Origin: Chrysiogenes arsenatis DSM 11915
Lineage (GTDB): Bacteria > Chrysiogenota > Chrysiogenetes > Chrysiogenales > Chrysiogenaceae
Length of the DNA: 64,000 nt
Assembly: GCF_000469585.1 (NCBI RefSeq)
Contig: NZ_AWNK01000009.1
Span: forward strand, 37,807-101,806
Reading direction: 5' to 3'
Shown: one piece after another, positions 59,901 to 64,000 of the stretch
Layout of the letters: every line of letters begins with the position of its first letter
Numbering within the stretch: position 1 is the first letter of the stretch
Notes under the pieces: model-generated
What the model saw: only the letters and a program-made list of their open reading frames with translations
The model's database searches: none
Told to the model about the DNA's origin: nothing
Translations under genes and position numbers: made by a program

Positions 59901-61844
59901 ACGACACTTTTGGCGCTTGATGGCGTGAAAGAAGCAACCGTATTGGTACGCGATATTCAAGGGGCTCAGGAAATAGTGGCGTTTGTGACGGGTGAGCCTG
60001 AGGCGTGCGGTACGGCTCGTGATAGCCTTTTACTACGACTACCAGCCTATATGGTGCCATTTGTTGTCGTGCGGTTGGACGCTTTCCCGCTCACCACGAA
60101 TGGCAAGATTGACCGCAACGCGTTGGTAAAACATCATTTGCCGCAGACCGCAATAACAGAAAAGTCCGCAGCAAAACATATTTCTGCTCCGATATTGAGC
60201 GAAGCCGGTACACGTATTGCCGCTGTGTGGAGCGATGTGTTAGGGATGGAAAACATAGACCCAGAAGAGAATTTCTTTGCTCTTGGTGGTCAAAGTTTGA
60301 AGGCGATGGCAGTTATTGGCCGGCTACAAAAAGAATATGGATTTGACATTAAGCTGCGTGATTTTTTTGCCTCACCAACGATTAGCGCATTAAGCGCCGT
60401 GGTTGAGTCGCGTCGTCAGCAGAAACTCGTGCCAATTACGCGACACGATTCACATGCGTTGACTCCACTTTCACATGGACAAAAACGATTTTGGCTCCTT
60501 GACCAAACGGCGAATGGCAGTGCGGCATACAATATGTCTGGTGCGTGGCTTCTGGTTGGAGCGTTGAAGAGTGAGGCGCTCAAACAAGCCTTCTTTGCTG
60601 TAAGCAACCGTCATGAGGCTTTACGCACTTCGTTTGTGCTCCACGCCGGTCAACCAAGGCAATGTGTGGCTCAACAGGTTGAAATTCCGATCCGTGAAGT
60701 TGACATGCGCGATGCCGTCAATGCTGAAGCGGAAGCCAAAAAACTGGTACGACAAGATGGAGTGACGCCATTTAACCTTACCCAATCGCCTTTAATGCGA
60801 GTTTTATTGATCAAATTGCCCGCCGATACATCAGGGATCCCGCGTACGGTAGTATGTGTAACGCTGCACCACATCATCGCCGATGGGTGGTCTGTTGGCA
60901 TTCTCATGCAGGAAATTTCGCAACTGTACGCAGGGGAAAACCCAGCCGCTCGTGTGCCGCTACCAATCACCTATCGCGATTATGTCCTTTGGCATAACGC
61001 CTTCATTGCAAGCGAAAGCGGCCAATCGGCACGCGCGTATTGGATGGAAGCGCTCACTGGTGATATTGAGCCACTGCATCTACCAACCGATTTTCCCCGT
61101 CCGGAACGCCTCAGTGACGCCGGTGCCAGCGTTCCCTGCTGTATGGGAGACGAGTTATCACAGCGCATACGTCACTTGGCAGCAACTCGACAGGTGACAC
61201 TCTTTACCGTGCTGCTGGCGGCAATTACAACCCTACTCCATGTGCGCAGCGGGCAGCAGGATATAATAGTTGGCACACCAGTTTCCGGTCGGGAACACCC
61301 AGATTTAGTACGTTGCGTTGGGTTGTTTTTGAACACGCTGGCACTGCGCAACACGGTTGTGCCGGAGCTGAGTTTTGAGCAATTGCTCGCCAATGTAAAA
61401 TCTACGGTGGAAAAAGGGTTTTCGCATCAGGAGTATCCATTTGATATGATGGTTGAAGCGCTGGGAGTACAGCCAGAAGCAGGGAGAAATCCCTTGTTCG
61501 ACGTGCTGTTTGTTTTGCAGAACACCGAACCGGTGGAGCTATCGCTTCCATCACTCAGGGTAACACCTTTTACGGAAGGGGCGCTGGCCAGTAAATGTGA
61601 CCTGATGTTTGACTTTGTGGATGATGATGTTCTTAGCGGTACGCTTGAATACAGTGCCGACCTCTATCGGCCAGAAACGGTTATTGACTACGGGGACTCA
61701 TTGAAGAGGGTGTTGGAAATAGTAACGGCACATCCGGCTGTGTGTGTGGGTGAAATTGAACGTTTGCTGGTAGTTCCTGCTGAGAGTATATCCACAAAGA
61801 ATCTCAAGAATGAGGCTATCGCCGAGATAAGCGAGGAGTTTTAA
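53934..61844 (+). CDS. Hybrid PKS/NRPS, KS-ACP-aminotransferase-C-A-PCP-C
   Basis: A 2,636-residue hybrid megasynthase. Domains by residue: docking coiled coil 5-30; ketosynthase (35-456; Cys207, His342, His378); ACP (505-580; Ser538); class III PLP aminotransferase (690-1095; Lys930 in TYGKAIGGG); condensation domain 1 (1130-1560; HHIALDG, His1254, His1255); adenylation domain (1570-2075; TSGSTG near 1729, Lys2058); PCP (Ser2121); condensation domain 2 (2176-2615; HHIIADG, His2312, His2313); then a short tail. The PKS module lacks an AT. This order is that of MycA and ItuA and close to McyE. The ketosynthase adds two carbons, the aminotransferase turns the beta-keto group to beta-amino, C1 joins it to the activated amino acid. 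A-domain pocket residues read D-L-T-K-V-G-E-V-G-K, close to the asparagine code. The last C domain has no following module. Confidence 0.97.
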   Translation: MHSAQEQKYRDTLAKASTKIQELMGQLATMQGSGKIAIVGVACRFPGGADSPEQFWSLLCDGFDAVGTVPDDRWDGDAWWSADPSCAGKSSTKRGAFLRDVRTFDAAAFNMTPMEADFLDPQQRLLLELSCEALERSGIAPASLRGSRTGVYVGMSSMDYAHSSIFSADPSTISPFSLTGILPSVAAGRLSYFFDITGPSLAIDTACSSSLVALLTACRALSNRECDGAFSGGVNLMLSPVTSVALSRMNALSPDGFCRAFGENANGYVRGEGGGIVYLKRLEDAEREGLPILAVICGGAANHDGKSNGLTAPNAISQQDVIEQALKTANLTPLDIGYVETHGTGTPLGDPIEARALATVFQNHPALCIGSVKSNIGHLEAAAGIASLIKALLIVREGNIPRSLHTDSLNQHIPWKTIPIRVATENRPFPADRHVRTVGVSSFGFSGTNAHVIVQEYSRAGGKKFPLSVATPRALQRRDHWLPLAFSTSQPPVTTQVVASHEVPDIVRSLVHMVNVVSGRNISEHDVDSNLFELGLDSLMLIQLRDTVNRDYGVTLELSHLMEQANTLRKVAQFAADHSMPRAKVAQPTKQQEPTTTSPIEAFFEQQLDEIRSLMQQQLATIQHGGGSIVPTSHQKMNIRALRLQDETPSLTNEQRDCIAQLLARHNQRTARSKALAQQHRPHLADWINTLAYRYVLKEIAYPIASASSCGSRFTDVDDNTYIDLAMGFGVAFFGHAPQFITDAIGQRMARGMELATQLPEAGEAAELFCRLTGMERVTFCNTGSEAVMMALRIARTVTKRERVVIFAGAYHGTNDGILAFADDSGAVFPVTPGITYGAISSLTVLPYGTDDSLAILRAQAHELAAILVEPVQSRRPGFRPVEFLKELRTIADASGAALIFDEMITGFRTHAGGAQAVLGVRADIATYGKAIGGGMPISMVAGSARFLDAVDGGFWQFGDTSQPEAEVTFFGGTFCRHPLALAASLAVMRHLEEHGPALQAQVNARMQRLATALNQFFVAEEVPMLVQYFGSLFRFESYGQYAQLLQPLEVDLFFAFLKERGIYTWERRICFLSTAHNDDDIDQIIVAVQESIAALRRGGFPFRGAPPEPPTPFVNGDLQSASTTAPSVFPVSAAQKRLYILSQYEEGEGPYHLTGATAVHGALDTERLRKVFAALMQRHAALRTSFTMIDGDLVQQVHESVSLDCTVQQSSEAEASAAITHFIRPFDLAFAPLLRVLVLAIAPERHIIVIDSHHIALDGFSMTILVRELVALYGEQPLSNAPQPFHAAVAAEQRYLHSTHCGEDERFWREKLAGELPVIDLPCDFARPVRQSFRGDAVHFRFTPEQTSNLKRFAATQSTTLSMVLLSGWVALLHRLSTQDDILLGTSVAGREGHEFHATVGMFASTLPLRFHVDAMQPFHKFLQQITRECFACFEHQRYPFDRLVETLGVRPDPSRNPLFDVSFVYEKADERAITLPGLTTTPWDIPQTTAMFDITLEVIEEQGMLRAKLEYATALFHRATIERWQEYYTRLLTSVCTAPTVPVGRIDFLPPQEREHLQQGGFTSAPELLSSATVLDLLEIAMEKDPHAPALLYPVGDDLYGATEAISYREFGMHVDAIAQLLVQHYGIRRGDRVGLLAGRSSELVLVLYAIIRCGAAYVPMDVGFPSERIEQCRLDSHWQLLVTDRAEVCDGRTVLLATLCAEAQPFRGTALRTRPNGSDAAYVIYTSGSTGQPKGCEITHRNLLNYVAWGAATYLPDGSCGCFAFATPLSFDLTVTTLFLPLVVGKPIVIYPESVSIDEALEHALDPRTPVDSLKITPSHVSLIEHLPLSRTNVALAVVGGEQFTREQMLRLESLNPAMRIINEYGPTETTVGCIIAEVHSRDERVSIGVPIANTGAYVLDGNRELVPYGVKGELCIAGVGVGNGYLNRPELTAQKFIAHPFQPDERMYCTGDLALRRPDGQFECFGRRDGQVKIRGYRIELGEIETTLLALDGVKEATVLVRDIQGAQEIVAFVTGEPEACGTARDSLLLRLPAYMVPFVVVRLDAFPLTTNGKIDRNALVKHHLPQTAITEKSAAKHISAPILSEAGTRIAAVWSDVLGMENIDPEENFFALGGQSLKAMAVIGRLQKEYGFDIKLRDFFASPTISALSAVVESRRQQKLVPITRHDSHALTPLSHGQKRFWLLDQTANGSAAYNMSGAWLLVGALKSEALKQAFFAVSNRHEALRTSFVLHAGQPRQCVAQQVEIPIREVDMRDAVNAEAEAKKLVRQDGVTPFNLTQSPLMRVLLIKLPADTSGIPRTVVCVTLHHIIADGWSVGILMQEISQLYAGENPAARVPLPITYRDYVLWHNAFIASESGQSARAYWMEALTGDIEPLHLPTDFPRPERLSDAGASVPCCMGDELSQRIRHLAATRQVTLFTVLLAAITTLLHVRSGQQDIIVGTPVSGREHPDLVRCVGLFLNTLALRNTVVPELSFEQLLANVKSTVEKGFSHQEYPFDMMVEALGVQPEAGRNPLFDVLFVLQNTEPVELSLPSLRVTPFTEGALASKCDLMFDFVDDDVLSGTLEYSADLYRPETVIDYGDSLKRVLEIVTAHPAVCVGEIERLLVVPAESISTKNLKNEAIAEISEEF

Positions 61845-61893
61845 ATCACGGCTCAGATGCTTCAAACCCATACAGCATCTGAGCGCCGTGATT
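61844..61893. terminator. Long hairpin between the convergent hybrid PKS/NRPS and MCP genes
   Basis: An inverted repeat AATCACGGCTCAGATGCT and AGCATCTGAGCGCCGTGATT (one extra base) can form a stem of about 18 bp. A T-run is only short on either side, so it may be a weak terminator or mRNA-stabilising structure. Confidence 0.6.
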
Positions 61894-63691
61894 ATCGCGT
61901 TAACAGTTTGGGTACGTTTGATGCGTCCAGCAAGAGTTCCGGTGGAAATCCGATGATCAGGTTGCCCCAATGCTTGTGATCGAGGAAAATCGGCAACGCT
62001 AAATCGTTGAGGATTTCACCCGTATCGCGTACGTATGACTGAAGCAGGAATGGGGCAGTATTAGCGGCGCGCCGTTTTTCGGTTTCGTTCGCGTTGTAGA
62101 TCCGTTGATGGCGACTATAGCGGAGGTTTTCATCGGGATTTTGCCCCATAGGACGCGAAAATTCGCTGTGGTGGATCGGCAAATACCCATTTACATCGAC
62201 GACTAAGGCGTAGAGAACACCAGGAATGCTTGCTTTCCACTCATCGCATCGCGCTTGTAAGGCTCGAGTAAGGGCGTCGTTATAACCAACCTGATACTTT
62301 TGCGGATTCGTGTTGGCAATGGGACGGTAATTGCGCTCAAAGAGGTTTGTGCCACTCTGCTGCAATCCTTCCATAATTTCAGCCGCGTGATCGCGCCAGC
62401 CTCTGGCTTGCGAAACGACTGACTCAAACGCGCCAGAGCCGATAGTAAAGCGCGAAAGGAGTTCAAGTGTCTGTTCTGTTTTCTGGTTGAGCGAGCGCGA
62501 ATGTGCGTCAGCCTGAATCATCTCTTGATTGATGGTCGTGCCAAGTTCGTAAATTTCACTCACGCTACTATGTACCTGACCATTTGTGATGGAAAGCTCT
62601 TCAATCGCCGAACTGATTTCGAGCAGCTGCCCGTTCGTCCGCTCAAAATCCTGCACCATCCGCTCAAATTGCGAGAAGGTTCGTTCAACAATAGTACGGG
62701 TTTCGGCACTATGGTCGCGGATCTTTTCGGTTCCAGTGCGCGTATCGTCCACCAACCCTGTCATCGCTTGCACGTTACCGGCAATCAACTCAGTCGCTTC
62801 GCGTACTTTTTCTGCGAGTTTGCGTACTTCGTCAGCAACAACCGCAAAACCGCGTCCAGCTTCGCCTGCCCGTGCTGCTTCAATCGCAGCGTTCAGTGCT
62901 AAGAGATTTGTTTGATCAGAGAAATCCTGAATCATTTGCAGAATGTTACGAATAGCGCGCGAGTTTTCGCTCAGTTCACTCACCGTTCCATGAAAGTGTT
63001 CAACCAGCGAACTGATTGAATGAATCATGCGAGTGACGTTTTCCAGTTCGCGCCCAGAAAGACGAGCTTCCTCGAGGTTTTGCGTATTTAATGACGATAT
63101 AGACGTCGTGTGTTGCGCAATGTTTTGAATGGCTGATGTAGCCTCCGCACTCGATTGAAAAATAGTTTCGGAAAGGGATGATTGGCGAATCGTCGCCGTT
63201 TTCGTGTCGTTCATCACTTTACCGAGTTGCGTTGCGCCAACGGCTATCTCCATGTTTTTGTGGCGGATGTCTCCAACCAGCGTGCGAAGGTTGTCTAGGA
63301 AGTCGTTAAAGGCAATGGAAAGATTCCGATTTTCGTCATAGCTGAAAGACGGAAGTTCCTGCGATAAATCACCTGACGAACCCTGCATGTTGTCGAGGGT
63401 TTGTACCATCGAGCGAACCGGGATCAAAATAAGGTAACGCAAGAAGAGAATAACCCCAATTCCGGCTGACAGTACGATAACCTGAAAGGCGACAATCATG
63501 GCAAAAGACTGCCATATTTCCTGTTGAATAATAGACGTTGCCAAAGCGCTGACATTGAGTGTGGTAACCGTTTGGGCAAGCTGATGGTTAAAGAAGAAGA
63601 GTAATGCGACCGAGCAGAATTGCAGCATGATCAAAAACAACACATTGCCGATAATTTTGCGGGTGATTGTGTTGAAAAATCGTTGTTCCAA
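61892..63691 (-). CDS. Methyl-accepting chemotaxis protein
   Basis: A chemoreceptor of about 599 residues. Two transmembrane helices ([19 protein letters not shown] and [20 protein letters not shown]) flank a short periplasmic loop of only about 35 residues, then HAMP-like, MCP signalling (tip [22 protein letters not shown]) and a C-terminal alpha/beta domain of about 170 residues ([43 protein letters not shown]), like a cytosolic Cache/PAS-type module. Sensing is therefore probably inside the cell. The coordinates use the TTG at 63691 as a conservative start, but it has no ribosome site; a perfect AGGAGGTG lies at 63726-63733 and would fit an in-frame ATT at 63721, adding [10 protein letters not shown] before LEQRFFNT. 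Confidence 0.9.
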   Translation of the reverse strand: MEQRFFNTITRKIIGNVLFLIMLQFCSVALLFFFNHQLAQTVTTLNVSALATSIIQQEIWQSFAMIVAFQVIVLSAGIGVILFLRYLILIPVRSMVQTLDNMQGSSGDLSQELPSFSYDENRNLSIAFNDFLDNLRTLVGDIRHKNMEIAVGATQLGKVMNDTKTATIRQSSLSETIFQSSAEATSAIQNIAQHTTSISSLNTQNLEEARLSGRELENVTRMIHSISSLVEHFHGTVSELSENSRAIRNILQMIQDFSDQTNLLALNAAIEAARAGEAGRGFAVVADEVRKLAEKVREATELIAGNVQAMTGLVDDTRTGTEKIRDHSAETRTIVERTFSQFERMVQDFERTNGQLLEISSAIEELSITNGQVHSSVSEIYELGTTINQEMIQADAHSRSLNQKTEQTLELLSRFTIGSGAFESVVSQARGWRDHAAEIMEGLQQSGTNLFERNYRPIANTNPQKYQVGYNDALTRALQARCDEWKASIPGVLYALVVDVNGYLPIHHSEFSRPMGQNPDENLRYSRHQRIYNANETEKRRAANTAPFLLQSYVRDTGEILNDLALPIFLDHKHWGNLIIGFPPELLLDASNVPKLLTR

Positions 63692-63772
63692 AAAGACATA
63701 GATGGAATGGATGAGGCTAATAAGGCACCTCCTGACGCTGAACTTTACATCACAGGTGTATATTCTCAGGTT

Positions 63773-63821
63773 TTACACCAGAGTGGTAGAATTTTTTTAC
63801 ATTTTCTACCACTCGGTGTAA
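63773..63821. terminator. Long inverted repeat between the MCP and dctM genes
   Basis: Arms TTACACC-A-GAGTGGTAGAA (63773-63791) and TTCTACCACTC-GGTGTAA (63804-63821), with a T-rich 12-nt loop, form a stem of 18 pairs with one bulge. It lies between the stop of the permease gene (minus strand) and the MCP upstream region. No clear T-run follows, so the terminator call is tentative; it may be a mobile repeat remnant or an operator. Confidence 0.5.
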
Positions 63822-63831
63822 CTACCACCTG

Positions 63832-64000
63832 TTAATCGAACACGAGTGAAGGCAATCCGGTAATGATTTGTGGGAATATCATGACCAGTATCAGCGCTAA
63901 AAGTTGCAACATGACAAACGGGACAACCCCTTTGTAAATATGGCCAAGTGACATTGATGGCGGCGTAACACCGCGCAAATAGAAGATCGAATACCCAAAC
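63832..64000 (-). CDS. dctM: TRAP transporter large permease, C-terminal end (5' part outside window)
   Basis: The minus-strand frame from the window edge to the TAA at 63832 encodes about 55 residues. They include GVTPPSMSLGHIYKGVVPFV, then LQLLALILVMIFPQIITGLPSLVF. This is the end of a DctM-like TRAP large permease: a conserved Thr-Pro-Pro/Gly-Asp-(I)-Y-x-G-V-x-P-F motif followed by the last membrane helix. It takes up dicarboxylates or similar acids with a periplasmic binding protein. Only the C-terminus is here, so the substrate cannot be judged. Confidence 0.85.
   Translation of the reverse strand, partial: FGYSIFYLRGVTPPSMSLGHIYKGVVPFVMLQLLALILVMIFPQIITGLPSLVFD

Noticed and set aside
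53934..61844. Epimerisation, methyltransferase or thioesterase domains in the hybrid
   Set aside because: The regions between domains are too short and no matching motifs are present; each segment is already assigned.

Overview
The window is from a Gram-negative chromosome. It carries several lipoproteins, a predicted outer-membrane beta-barrel, two chemoreceptors, hydrogenase-maturation genes (hypE, hypA), a hemerythrin-type sensor, the end of a TRAP transporter permease, separate GlnRS and GluRS genes, and a RecC subunit. This suggests a motile, anaerobic or microaerobic heterotroph with hydrogenase. The base composition looks balanced (around half G+C by eye). I cannot fix the lineage; an anaerobic proteobacterium-like group or Chrysiogenota would fit, but that is a guess.

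Layout. 1-10.4 kb: the 3' part of metH (+), a three-gene exported/lipoprotein operon (-), a ridA-like / Tim44-like / argC / OB-fold lipoprotein operon (+), and nadB (-). 10.6-23.0 kb (-): a tightly packed seven-gene biosynthetic operon. Its gene order is SET-domain protein, type II thioesterase, Sfp-type phosphopantetheinyl transferase, outer-membrane protein, KamA-like radical SAM enzyme, beta-lactamase-family lipoprotein, then a 2,174-residue polyketide synthase (PKS). It lies next to a tRNA-Ser. 23.5-46.9 kb: housekeeping and signalling genes, namely a degenerate GGDEF protein, pepA, glnS and gltX (-); an MCP-hemerythrin fusion (+); tRNA-Arg (-); proA-nadD-solute-binding lipoprotein-rlmN (+); murI-ThiF/MoeB-like-hypE-fic-hypA-recC (-); ilvC (+); and a PAS-GGDEF-EAL protein (+). 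47.0-61.8 kb (+): a second biosynthetic operon with a fully reducing PKS, a small DUF697-like membrane protein, and a 2,636-residue PKS/NRPS hybrid. 61.9-64 kb (-): an MCP and the C-terminal end of a DctM-type permease.

The main discovery is a split polyketide/non-ribosomal peptide system. The first locus holds the apparent loading PKS (AT-ACP-KS-AT-DH-KR-ACP) plus the carrier-protein activating and editing enzymes. The second, about 24 kb away, holds the extension PKS (KS-AT-DH-ER-KR-ACP) and a hybrid of order KS-ACP-aminotransferase-C-A-PCP-C. The hybrid has no AT in its PKS module, like the MycA/ItuA proteins of mycosubtilin and iturin and related to McyE of microcystin. Its A-domain pocket residues read D-L-T-K-V-G-E-V-G-K, one change from the asparagine code. 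The predicted scaffold is a reduced polyketide chain, transaminated to a beta-amino acyl group and joined to asparagine. Release would be through a terminal C domain, since no integrated thioesterase is present. The aminomutase-like enzyme, the exported serine hydrolase and the outer-membrane barrel suggest unusual tailoring, maturation or export steps.
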